Source of the DNA: Deltaproteobacteria bacterium
Lineage (GTDB): Bacteria; Desulfobacterota; Binatia; Binatales; Binataceae
Assembly (NCBI GenBank): GCA_021780225.1
Contig: JAJXZF010000003.1
Location: 1-64,000, forward strand
Direction: 5' to 3'
Length of the DNA: 64,000 bases
Shown here one piece after another: positions 55,009-62,839 of this stretch. The notes under the pieces were generated by a model that saw only the letters and a program-made list of their open reading frames with translations, searched no databases and was not told the DNA's origin. Position 1 is the first letter of the stretch. Each line of letters begins with the position of its first letter. Made by a program: the position numbers and the translations under genes.

Positions 55009-55056
55009 GGAATCGCCGCCCACCGCGAAGCGAACGGAAAATAGTCAGCAGGGGCA

Positions 55057-55087
55057 CGGCGGCCGCGAGGCCGCCGCGCCGTTTTTT
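55057..55087 (+). terminator. rho-independent terminator after the amidohydrolase pair
   Basis: CGGCGGCC (55057-55064), loop GCGA, GGCCGCCG (55069-55076), then CGCCG and TTTTTT (55082-55087). Strong 8-bp GC stem and T-run, about 50 nt after the stop at 55008. Confidence 0.8.
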
Positions 55088-55140
55088 CGCGTGCGGCGGT
55101 TTCGATCGGATTGGAAAGGTTCGTATGGCGGCTGGCTATT

Positions 55141-56514
55141 TTAGGGCGGCTTGACGCCCGCGAGGCGCCATCCGGGATGGTCCGCCGCGAGGCGCGCGTG
55201 TCCGGCTCCGAAGAAACTCTCGCGCAATGTGCCATCCGGGGTTGGTTCAGAAAGCCGTCCGCGGCGGCGCAGCACCGGCACGACCAGATCGATGAAATCG
55301 GTGAAGCTGCCGGGCTGATAAATCGGCACCAGATTGACGCCGTCGATATCGGCTTCGTCGGCCCATCGCTCGATTTCGTCGGCGACGCGTTCGGGCGAAC
55401 CGACGGCGAGCGGAATCAGGCTGGCGAGCTTCATCTCCTCGCGCGCGTCCGCGAGCGTCGCGATACCTCCGGGATGCGCGGCCGTGAACCATCGCGCCGC
55501 CGCCTTGATGCCCTCGGAGTCGAGTTGGTCAAGGCGGTCGTCGTCCTTGAATTGCGCAAGGTCGATGCCGGTCCATCCGCCGAACAGCGCCAAGCCGCCT
55601 TCGGGACTGGCGTAGGAGCGCAGCCGCGCCTCCTTCAGGCGCGCCTCTTCGCCGGTTTCGGCGACAATCACGGCGAGGCCCGCGAGCAACTTGAGATTGC
55701 GCGGATCGCGGCCTTCGGCGGCCGCGGCGGCGCGGATCCGGGCGACGCGGGGGCGGGCCGCCGCGACGTTCGGGTAGGTGACGAAAATCGCCTCGCCGTG
55801 GCGCGCGCCGAAACGCACGCCGCGGCTGGATTGTCCCGCCTGCAGCAGAAACGGCGTGCGCTGCGGCGAGGGTTCGCACATGTGCGGACCGGCCACGGCA
55901 TAGTAACGGCCGCGATAATCGATTGGATGGACGCGCGCGGGATCGATATGCATGTCGCGCGCGCTGTCGCGCACCATCGCGCCGTCCTCCCAGCTCGCCT
56001 CCCAGAGTTTATACGCCACCTCCATATACTCTTCGGCGCGCTCGTAGCGGTCGTTGTGAGGCAGGCGATCGCCCAGCCCGTTGCGCGCGGCGCTCTCCAG
56101 ATATGAAGTGACTATGTTCCAGCCGACGCGTCCGCCGGTGAAATGGTCGAGCGACGAGAACAACTTGGCGGTATGGAACGGCGGATAATAAGTCGTGCTG
56201 TAGGTGGCGATGAATCCGAGCCGCCGCGTCGCCATCGCGAGCGCCGGAAAGAGCACCGTCGGATCGTTGCCGGGGAATTGCACGGCGTGCCGCACGCCCA
56301 TCTCGGCGCCGCCCTTGTAAATGTCGTAAACGCCGTGGACGTCGGCGAAAAAGAGCGAATCGAAACCGGCCTCGTCGAGCATCCGCGCCAGTTCGACCCA
56401 GTGGCCAAGGCGTTTGTAATCCTCCGAGGTGCGATCGCGCGGATTGCGGAATTGGCCGAACGACTGCAGCGCCGCGCAACATTGGTTGAAGGCGTTGAGG
56501 TGAATCGTCTTCAT
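55141..56514 (-). CDS. NtaA/SnaA/DszA-type flavin monooxygenase (LLM)
   Basis: 457 aa. Longer than the F420 members and typical of FMNH2-dependent desulphurisation/NTA-type enzymes: MKTIHLNAFNQCCAALQSFG, FDSLFFADVHGVYDIY, SGGRVGWNIVTSY (as GGRVGWNIVTSYLESAARNGL), MGVRHAVQFPGNDPTVL and QRTPFLLQAGQSSRGVRFGARHGEAIFV. Needs a partner flavin reductase encoded elsewhere. In the same strand direction as the SDR (56552) that starts upstream, 37 nt away. Confidence 0.85.
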   Translation of the reverse strand: MKTIHLNAFNQCCAALQSFGQFRNPRDRTSEDYKRLGHWVELARMLDEAGFDSLFFADVHGVYDIYKGGAEMGVRHAVQFPGNDPTVLFPALAMATRRLGFIATYSTTYYPPFHTAKLFSSLDHFTGGRVGWNIVTSYLESAARNGLGDRLPHNDRYERAEEYMEVAYKLWEASWEDGAMVRDSARDMHIDPARVHPIDYRGRYYAVAGPHMCEPSPQRTPFLLQAGQSSRGVRFGARHGEAIFVTYPNVAAARPRVARIRAAAAAEGRDPRNLKLLAGLAVIVAETGEEARLKEARLRSYASPEGGLALFGGWTGIDLAQFKDDDRLDQLDSEGIKAAARWFTAAHPGGIATLADAREEMKLASLIPLAVGSPERVADEIERWADEADIDGVNLVPIYQPGSFTDFIDLVVPVLRRRGRLSEPTPDGTLRESFFGAGHARLAADHPGWRLAGVKPP

Positions 56515-56551
56515 CGCGTCAATGGGTCGCGGCGCCGCAATCCGGCGCGAT

Positions 56552-57307
56552 CTAGCTGATGGTCCAGCCGCCGTCGATCACGAACGGCGCGCCGGTCGCG
56601 AAAGATGCGTCGTCGCTGGCGAGAAACAGGGCGACCTTGGCGATTTCATCCGCCTCGGCCATCCTGCCGAACACCGAAATGCGGTTGAGAGCGTGTTGTT
56701 TCGGCGGCTCGCCCTTGCGTATCCGCTGCGCCATCGCGGTTTCGATCGCGCCGGGACAGATCGAGTTGACGCGGATGTTGTAACGCCCGTATTCGAGCGC
56801 GGCGACGCGGGTGAGCGCAATCACGCCGGCTTTGGAGGCCGAATAGGCGGCTCCGCCCTTGATCGCGACCATCCCGGCGATCGAGGCCTGATTGATGATC
56901 GAACCGCCGCCCGCTTTGACCATGTGCGGCAGCGCGTACTTCATCCCGAGGAATACGCCGCGCAGATTGATCGCGATGACGCGATCGAACTGCTCTTCCG
57001 TCATGTTGGCGACGTAGTTGGAATCGCCCTCAATGCCGGCGTTGTTGTACACGATGGCCGGCGGGCCGAGTTTCGCGACGGTTTCCTCGACCATGCGGCG
57101 GGCGTCTTCGCTTTTCGAAACGTCGGCGCGAATCGCGATCGCGTGACCGCCGCTGGCGGTTATCGCCGCGGCGGTCTCTTTGACTTGCGCCTCGTTGATA
57201 TCGACCGCGGCGACGCGCGCGCCCTCCTTGGCGAAAAGAATCGCGGCGGCTTTGCCCATTCCCGAACCGGCGCCTGTGATGAGCGCAATTTTATTGGCGA
57301 GTTTCAC
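56552..57307 (-). CDS. classical SDR family oxidoreductase
   Basis: 251 aa. Full SDR signatures: ITGAGSGMGKAAA (T-G-x3-G-x-G), VYNNAGIEG (N-N-A-G), INQASIAGMVAIKGGAAYSASKAGV (catalytic Ser and Y-S-A-S-K), and RVNSICPGAIETAM. GTG start at 57307 with GGGAGA upstream gives the short N-terminus (VKLANKIALITG). Upstream partner of the DszA-like monooxygenase gene. Would oxidise or reduce an alcohol/ketone intermediate. Confidence 0.9.
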   Translation of the reverse strand: MKLANKIALITGAGSGMGKAAAILFAKEGARVAAVDINEAQVKETAAAITASGGHAIAIRADVSKSEDARRMVEETVAKLGPPAIVYNNAGIEGDSNYVANMTEEQFDRVIAINLRGVFLGMKYALPHMVKAGGGSIINQASIAGMVAIKGGAAYSASKAGVIALTRVAALEYGRYNIRVNSICPGAIETAMAQRIRKGEPPKQHALNRISVFGRMAEADEIAKVALFLASDDASFATGAPFVIDGGWTIS

Positions 57308-57398
57308 GATAATCTCCCTTCTCCGGATCGCCGTGGTTTGCCGGCGCCGATCATGCTGCAATTATCTCCGGCAATCGAATAACATTTAATTTTCGCAA

Positions 57399-58145
57399 AT
57401 GAAAAGGATTTCATCGACCTCCGGATGGCGCCTGATTTGGTTGAGTCTCGCCCTTTTGGGATTATGCGCGACCGCGGCGTATGCGCAGAATTCGTTCGTA
57501 ATTCCGGCCCCGCAAATGCAAAGCCAGCCGACGCCGAGCTACCGGCCACGCCCGACGCCCCGACCGACGCCGCCGCGACACAACGTCGTGACGGTACCGG
57601 TGCAGCCAACACCGTCACCGCCGCCGTCTCCTCCGCCACCGCCGCCACCACCTCCAACTCCGCCAGAGGCGGTCGCGCCGCCGGCGCAACCGATTCTGCC
57701 GGCGGTATTCAGGGGATGCTGGGAAGGCGAAGTCTCGGTGCTCGATTCGATCGAAAGGTTGCCGGGAGCGCCGCCGGTCGGTTACTGGACGCCGAAGACC
57801 TACCGAATGTGCTACAAGCGCGTCGGATATGGTCCGTTCCAACTGACCTTCACGGAGGCCGGCATCCAGCGCAACCGCATGATCACGAATGCGCAGGGCA
57901 CGATGGACGTGGTTTCGACGGACGGCCGAACCTATGCGACGCTGCGCGCGTTACTGCATTTCGACGAATATCACAGCCGCGGCTACTTCCGCGGTTTGAC
58001 GTTTCCGGTCGACGAAGTCACCAAGCTGCAATGCCAGATAGAGCCGGACGGAATGCACGTAATCGGCAGCGTCTATGGGATGCGCAATACGCAGCCGTGG
58101 TTTCGCGCCTATTGGCACGCGGTATTCGTGCACGTGCCGGGATAA
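57399..58145 (+). CDS. exported Pro-rich hypothetical protein
   Basis: 248 aa. Signal peptide MKRISSTSGWRLIWLSLALLGLCATAAYAQ, then a low-complexity Pro-rich region (residues ~40-95, runs of P, PTPRPTPP), then a globular domain LPAVFRGCWEGEVSVLDSIERLPG, YRMCYKRVGYGPFQLTFTEAG and LQCQIEPDGMHVIGSVYGM with several Trp and Cys. The GCWEG motif occurs in some secreted proteins of unknown function. No enzymatic motif. Confidence 0.65.
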   Translation: MKRISSTSGWRLIWLSLALLGLCATAAYAQNSFVIPAPQMQSQPTPSYRPRPTPRPTPPRHNVVTVPVQPTPSPPPSPPPPPPPPPTPPEAVAPPAQPILPAVFRGCWEGEVSVLDSIERLPGAPPVGYWTPKTYRMCYKRVGYGPFQLTFTEAGIQRNRMITNAQGTMDVVSTDGRTYATLRALLHFDEYHSRGYFRGLTFPVDEVTKLQCQIEPDGMHVIGSVYGMRNTQPWFRAYWHAVFVHVPG

Positions 58146-58157
58146 GGGTTTGTCGCG

Positions 58158-58946
58158 TCAACGCCGCAACCGTCCCGCCAAATCGACGCGATTGCGAAGC
58201 GTCGCCAACTCATCCTCCGAGGGCGGAGGCGTGGTCGGAACGTTCGCCGGAATCTTGAGCTCGAATCCGGTCGCCCTGCGCACGTCTTCGGGCGTTACTC
58301 CCGGATGCACCGACGCGAGCCGCATCCGGCGCGTGTCATCGTCGAAGTCGAAAACGCACATCGGCGTGACGCACAGTTTCGGACCGCCGCCGGGGATGCC
58401 CAATTTCGCGCGCGCGTTCGCGCCGCCGCGGCCATAACCGAAGGCGCTGATAAAGTCGCATCTCTCGACCAGCAGGCGCGGATTATGATTGTTCAACACG
58501 ATGTAATAACGGCCGACGTGCGTGCTTAATGTCGGCGTGCCGACCGAGCCGGGGCCGCGGAACTTAAGCTTGCGGTAATCCCCGCCAACGCCGATCAGGT
58601 TGGTATTGCCGTAGGCGTCGACCTGCACGCCGCCGATAAAGAAGACGTGGTTGCTCCAGTCTTTCACGCGGTCGAAGCGATGGCCGGTGTCGCTGTACGA
58701 TTCGGCCCATCGCACCACGCGCCGGTCCCATCCGTAGGCCGGCATCGGAATGGTTTCAAGATGCGCGACGTTCATGCGCGCGCCCAGAAACACAAGATCC
58801 ATATTCGGGCCGTGCCGCAGATGCGCCAGCCGTACCGCCGCCTCCGGTACCGGCGACGCGACGCCCACGCGCAGCACTTCGCCGTCGTTGAGCTGGCGCG
58901 CGAGAAAAACGGTCATCAGTTCCGGGATTGAGTATCCTTCGTTCAT
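58158..58946 (-). CDS. CoA-transferase beta subunit-like (IpdB-type)
   Basis: 262 aa. YSIPELMTVFLARQLNDGEVLRVGVASPVPEAAVRLAH, MDLVFLGARMNVAHLE, DWSNHVFFIGGVQVDAYGNTNLIGVGGDYRKLKFRGPGS and FISAFGYGRGG match the IpdB/glutaconate-CoA transferase beta-like family. In steroid catabolism IpdA/IpdB open the remaining ring as a CoA hydrolase. The alpha partner (59661) is separated from it by a membrane-protein gene. Confidence 0.8.
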   Translation of the reverse strand: MNEGYSIPELMTVFLARQLNDGEVLRVGVASPVPEAAVRLAHLRHGPNMDLVFLGARMNVAHLETIPMPAYGWDRRVVRWAESYSDTGHRFDRVKDWSNHVFFIGGVQVDAYGNTNLIGVGGDYRKLKFRGPGSVGTPTLSTHVGRYYIVLNNHNPRLLVERCDFISAFGYGRGGANARAKLGIPGGGPKLCVTPMCVFDFDDDTRRMRLASVHPGVTPEDVRRATGFELKIPANVPTTPPPSEDELATLRNRVDLAGRLRR

Positions 58947-58961
58947 CTTGAAATCCCCGGG

Positions 58962-59609
58962 CTAAAGCGGGTTGAGATGCCGTGACGCCTCGGCCGCGGA
59001 AGCCGCGGCCGAGGCGAATTGCGCTTCGAACCGCTTCGGATAGAGCCTGCTGAAGACGATGCCCGCGATAAAAATCGCCATCGGAATAAGCAGGCCGAAC
59101 AAGACCAGCCGGCCGGTAAGAAAAGCCGCGACGCCGAACAGCGTATTCACGGTTAGAATTCCGCACCAGAGCAAAGTCAGAAAAACGTTGAGCCGCTTGA
59201 ACAACGGATGGTCCCAGATTTCGGGCGGCGCCTGCTCCTGCGCATACTGAAGCGTGAACGGCCATCCGGCCACCAGCGTAAGCCACGCCACAACCGCGAA
59301 AACGCCCCAGATCATGAAGATGTTGTAGCGTATAAACAGCCACGGACCGGCGAGCGCCGCGACGATCGCCGCGAATGCGAAAAACGCCGCCGACACGCAA
59401 TCCATCAGCTTCACCGCGTCCCTGCCGTATTCATGCGCGAGAATCGCCGCGAAGACCGCAAGCCCGGCGATCGCGCCGCCGGTCCAATAGCCGCGGATGC
59501 TCAGCGCCCAGTACGCGAGCCATCCGATTGCGCCGAAATTGGTCGCGATGCTGCCGCGCCTGGGCGAACCGGCGGAGTCAGGCGCCGGCGCTGAATTACG
59601 TTTTTCCAC
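58962..59609 (-). CDS. integral membrane protein between the CoA-transferase subunits
   Basis: 215 aa, GTG start. About five transmembrane helices: GAIGWLAYWALSI, AIAGLAVFAAILAHEYG, CVSAAFFAFAAIVAALAGPWLFIRY, MIWGVFAVVAWLTLVAGW, and a C-terminal pair (VFLTLLWCGILTVNTLFGVAAFL, LVLFGLLIPMAIFIAGIVF). The end is Ala-rich. Its Shine-Dalgarno lies in the loop of a 9-bp hairpin (59611-59640). No family recognised. Position within an IpdA/B pair suggests a link to uptake or a membrane step, but that is inference. Confidence 0.7.
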   Translation of the reverse strand: MEKRNSAPAPDSAGSPRRGSIATNFGAIGWLAYWALSIRGYWTGGAIAGLAVFAAILAHEYGRDAVKLMDCVSAAFFAFAAIVAALAGPWLFIRYNIFMIWGVFAVVAWLTLVAGWPFTLQYAQEQAPPEIWDHPLFKRLNVFLTLLWCGILTVNTLFGVAAFLTGRLVLFGLLIPMAIFIAGIVFSRLYPKRFEAQFASAAASAAEASRHLNPL

Positions 59610-59610
59610 A

Positions 59611-59640
59611 AATAGTCAAATCATCCTTTCATTGACTATT
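59611..59640 (-). promoter_or_regulatory. hairpin sequestering the SD of the membrane-protein gene
   Basis: On the minus strand AATAGTCAA (59632-59640), a 12-nt loop containing AAAGGA, then TTGACTATT (59611-59619), directly before the GTG start (59607-59609). The stem is a perfect 9-bp inverted repeat. It could lower initiation of this gene relative to its neighbours, act as a protein-binding operator, or as an RNA thermometer. Confidence 0.5.
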
Positions 59641-59660
59641 CCCGAGCCTCGGAGGCCGAA

Positions 59661-60539
59661 TTAGTATTCGTGCAAGGCAAGCAGGCGCTTGATTCCGATT
59701 CGTTCGAGATAATCGCCGTGGGTCGCCGGCCCGCGGCAATAACGGTCAAGGAATCCGTCGAGCGCTTCGCGATCGCCGGCCGCTGCGCTTTGTGCGGCGT
59801 CGGCATACTCCTTCAAATGCTCGTTGTCCTGCACGTGGAAGCCGCGCGAATAAAACGGATGGGCGCCGAAGGGCGCGCGTACGATCGCGTCCGCCGCGGC
59901 GATCGTCGTGGCCCACGGATTCGCGCGAATCTCCTCGTTCGCGACAATCTGCTCGACCTGCACGATCGTGCGATCGGCCGCGCGATACATGAACAGATCG
60001 ATCCATCCCGGTCCGCCCAGATGGCGCACATTGCCGTAGGCGTCGGCGTGCGCGGCGTGGAGAATCGTCACGTCCGGCTTGATCGGCGGCACGGCGATCA
60101 GCGTCTCGCCGCGAATCGGATCGGTGAAAACCTTGAGGTCCGGATTAACCTCCGGCAACGACGTGCCGGCCGCTCCGCGCCACGGCAGGAACGGCAGGGC
60201 CTGCGCGGCGGCCTGCAAGCCCGCGCACAGGATTCCCTCTTCGCATTCCCACACTTCGATTTCGCCGCGCTCCGCCGCGCGCCGGAACATCGGCGTCACC
60301 GGATAGCCGAAGCCGCCGCCCGCGTAGTAGCTGACGACCTTGCGGACGCATCCGGCGGCGATCAGCAGGTCCAGCGAGAAGCCGGCGTCGGCCACGGTCA
60401 GGTCTTTGACTCCCCGGCGGATAATCTGCCGCACCAGCGCCATCGGCGTGGGCTGGCCGATCGCGATTGTCATTCCATTTTCGATCCAGCCGCCCGCCGC
60501 GACCTCGTCGATAATGCGCTCCCGCCGCCGCGTGTTCAT
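59661..60539 (-). CDS. CoA-transferase alpha subunit-like (IpdA-type)
   Basis: 292 aa. [107 protein letters not shown] and [16 protein letters not shown] are typical of the IpdA/glutaconate CoA-transferase alpha family. First gene of the unit IpdA - membrane protein - IpdB. Possible ring-opening hydrolase activity (steroid-type) or acyl-CoA transfer; sequence alone does not decide. Confidence 0.82.
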   Translation of the reverse strand: MNTRRRERIIDEVAAGGWIENGMTIAIGQPTPMALVRQIIRRGVKDLTVADAGFSLDLLIAAGCVRKVVSYYAGGGFGYPVTPMFRRAAERGEIEVWECEEGILCAGLQAAAQALPFLPWRGAAGTSLPEVNPDLKVFTDPIRGETLIAVPPIKPDVTILHAAHADAYGNVRHLGGPGWIDLFMYRAADRTIVQVEQIVANEEIRANPWATTIAAADAIVRAPFGAHPFYSRGFHVQDNEHLKEYADAAQSAAAGDREALDGFLDRYCRGPATHGDYLERIGIKRLLALHEY

Positions 60540-60708
60540 CGCCGCCGCCTTTCAATTGAACTCAGCAAGCCCGAAAATTCGCCCCAGTTTGAGCCGAAAC
60601 CGCGCGCGGCGGCAAGCGCAAATCGAGTCCGGTTCGCGCGCTTGGAGATTTCGCGGCGGCGTTAGTAAACTCGCGCCCACGGACATTTCGCGAAGGGAGC
60701 AGGCGGAC

Positions 60709-61521
60709 ATGGCGCTCTACAAGTTCGAGGATTACGCAAATCGCTACAAGCACATCAAGATGGAGCGGCGCGACGGCATCCTGCAGATGACGCTCCATAC
60801 CAACGATGCGGAAATGAAGTGGGGGATGGGTCCGCATGAGGAATTGTCGTATGCGTTCAACGACGTCGCGCGCGATCACGACAATCGCTGCGTGATTATC
60901 ACCGGCACTGGCGACGCCTTTTGCGCCGAAGTGGACGGCGGCCAGGGGCGCGGCGTCAAAATCACCGGCGACGGCGCGCCGCAGCCGGCCGGCGTCCGTT
61001 CCACCACTTGGGACCATATCTACAACGACGCCAAGTATCTGCTGATGAACCACCTCAATATCGAGGTTCCGATGATCGCGGCGGTGAACGGCCCGGCGTT
61101 GATTCATGCGGAACTGGCCGTGCTGTGCGATATCGTGATCGCGTCGGAAAACGCCGCGTTCCAGGACGCGCCGCACTTTCCCAACGGAATCGTGCCGGGC
61201 GACGGCGTCCATGTCGTCTGGCCGCTCGTGCTCGGACCGAACCGGGGCCGCTATTTTCTTCTGACCGGGCAGCGGCTGTCGGCGAAGGAGGCGTTCGATC
61301 TCGGCGTGGTCAGCGAAGTGATGCCAAAAGATCGGCTGGTGGCGCGCGCGTGGGAGCTGGCGCGGCAAATCACGACCAAGCCGACCCTAGCGGTGCGTTA
61401 CGCGCGCGTCGCGCTGACGCAGCAGCTCAAGAAGCTGATGCTCGACAATCTCGGTTACGGCCTGGCGCTTGAGGGCCTTGGCGCCGCGCAATCGTGGCCG
61501 GGCGCGCGCAAACGGGACTGA
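60709..61521 (+). CDS. crotonase-fold protein similar to 6-oxocamphor hydrolase
   Basis: 270 aa. The N-terminal [30 protein letters not shown]-like ([15 protein letters not shown]), and [19 protein letters not shown] lead to the strongest part: [38 protein letters not shown], which closely matches what I remember of 6-oxocamphor hydrolase of Rhodococcus. Asp of FQD and a His of PHF are among residues expected in C-C bond cleavage of beta-diketones. Start at 60709 after AGGGAGC. Divergent from the CoA-transferase unit. Confidence 0.72.
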   Translation: MALYKFEDYANRYKHIKMERRDGILQMTLHTNDAEMKWGMGPHEELSYAFNDVARDHDNRCVIITGTGDAFCAEVDGGQGRGVKITGDGAPQPAGVRSTTWDHIYNDAKYLLMNHLNIEVPMIAAVNGPALIHAELAVLCDIVIASENAAFQDAPHFPNGIVPGDGVHVVWPLVLGPNRGRYFLLTGQRLSAKEAFDLGVVSEVMPKDRLVARAWELARQITTKPTLAVRYARVALTQQLKKLMLDNLGYGLALEGLGAAQSWPGARKRD

Positions 61522-61624
61522 ACGGCGCCAGCAGCCGCCGGCGATAGACTGGGATGGCCCTAGTCGTGATAGAAATGTCGCTGGCGGCGGATGGTCACGG
61601 GTCGTCGCGCAAAAGGAGCGGGGA

Positions 61625-62740
61625 ATGAAACTTGGAGTATTCCTGATGCCGTCCCATCCGCCGGAACGCGATTTCAAGGCCGGCCAGGAATGGGACCTCG
61701 AAGTAATTCGCACCGCCGATCGTCTCGGCTACAGCGAGGCGTGGATTGGCGAGCATTTCACTTCGCCGTGGGAGCCGAATCCGGCGCCGGACCTGTTGAT
61801 CGCGCAGGCGTTGACGCAAACGAGCCGCATCAAGCTCGCCCCCGGCGCCCATCTGCTGCCCTATCACCATCCGGCCGAGCTGGCCTGCCGCGTCGCCTTC
61901 ATGGACCATCTGGCGCAGGGCCGCTACATGCTCGGCATCGGCGCGAGCGGACTGCCCAGCGACTGGCAGCTATTCAATGTCGATGGCTACGGCGGCCAGA
62001 CCCGCGACATGACGCGCGAATCGCTCGATATCATGCTGAAAATCTGGGCCACCGACGGCGGCCTCGAATACAACGGCAAGTATTGGAAGGTCAACGTGCC
62101 GAATCCGATGCTGCGCACGTTGAAACATCATCTGAAGCCTTTCCAGAAGCCCCATCCGCCGATCGGTATCGCGGGCTTCAGTCCCAATTCCGATACGCTC
62201 AAGCTGGCCGGCGAACGCGGCTTCATTCCGCTCAGCCTCAACCTGAGCACCGCCTATGTCGCGACTCATTGGGACGCGGTGGTCGAGGGCGCGCGCCGCA
62301 CCGGACGCACTCCGGATCGTTCGGAGTGGCGGATCGTGCGCGAAATTTTCGTCGCCGAGACCGACGACGAGGCCTATCGCGGATGCGTCAAAGGCGCGAT
62401 GGGCCGCATGATGCGCGAGTATCTGCTGCCGCTGTTCGCCGACTTTCAGTTCACCAAATTTCTCAAGCCCGACGAAAATGTTCCGGACTCCGACGTGACG
62501 CCCGAGTACTTGGCCGATCACGGATGGCTGGTCGGCTCGCCCCGGACGGTCACGCGCAAGCTCGGCGAGATGTACGAGGAACTGGGCGGTTTCGGCACGC
62601 TGCTGCTGTTCGGCTTCGACTACGCCGACGATCCGGCGCCGTGGCTGAAATCGATGCGGCTGCTGGCCGAGGAAGTTCTGCCGCATTTTCAGGATCGGCG
62701 GTCGAATGGCGCCGTCGCGGCGGCGGCCCGGGCCGGCTGA
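61625..62740 (+). CDS. LLM class flavin-dependent monooxygenase (limonene-monooxygenase-like)
   Basis: 371 aa. MKLGVFLMPSHPPERDF, SEAWIGEHFTSPWEPNPAPDLLIA, LAPGAHLLPYHHPAELACRVAFMDHLAQGR, GIGASGLPSDWQLF and PPIGIAGFSPNSDTLKLAGERGFIPLSLN resemble the LimB/2,5-diketocamphane-type branch of the luciferase-like family. Next to the 6-oxocamphor-hydrolase-like gene and the thiolase-like gene, which supports degradation of a cyclic ketone or terpenoid. Start at 61625 (ATG) with AGGAGCGGGG upstream. Confidence 0.82.
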   Translation: MKLGVFLMPSHPPERDFKAGQEWDLEVIRTADRLGYSEAWIGEHFTSPWEPNPAPDLLIAQALTQTSRIKLAPGAHLLPYHHPAELACRVAFMDHLAQGRYMLGIGASGLPSDWQLFNVDGYGGQTRDMTRESLDIMLKIWATDGGLEYNGKYWKVNVPNPMLRTLKHHLKPFQKPHPPIGIAGFSPNSDTLKLAGERGFIPLSLNLSTAYVATHWDAVVEGARRTGRTPDRSEWRIVREIFVAETDDEAYRGCVKGAMGRMMREYLLPLFADFQFTKFLKPDENVPDSDVTPEYLADHGWLVGSPRTVTRKLGEMYEELGGFGTLLLFGFDYADDPAPWLKSMRLLAEEVLPHFQDRRSNGAVAAAARAG

Positions 62741-62839
62741 AGCGGACTTGGCACGACGCGATCGTCGCCGCGCGCCGATCGCGTCATTTTTTAATCTCGA
62801 TTTTTTCGATTGATCCCACACGGCAACCATGAGGTGTCG

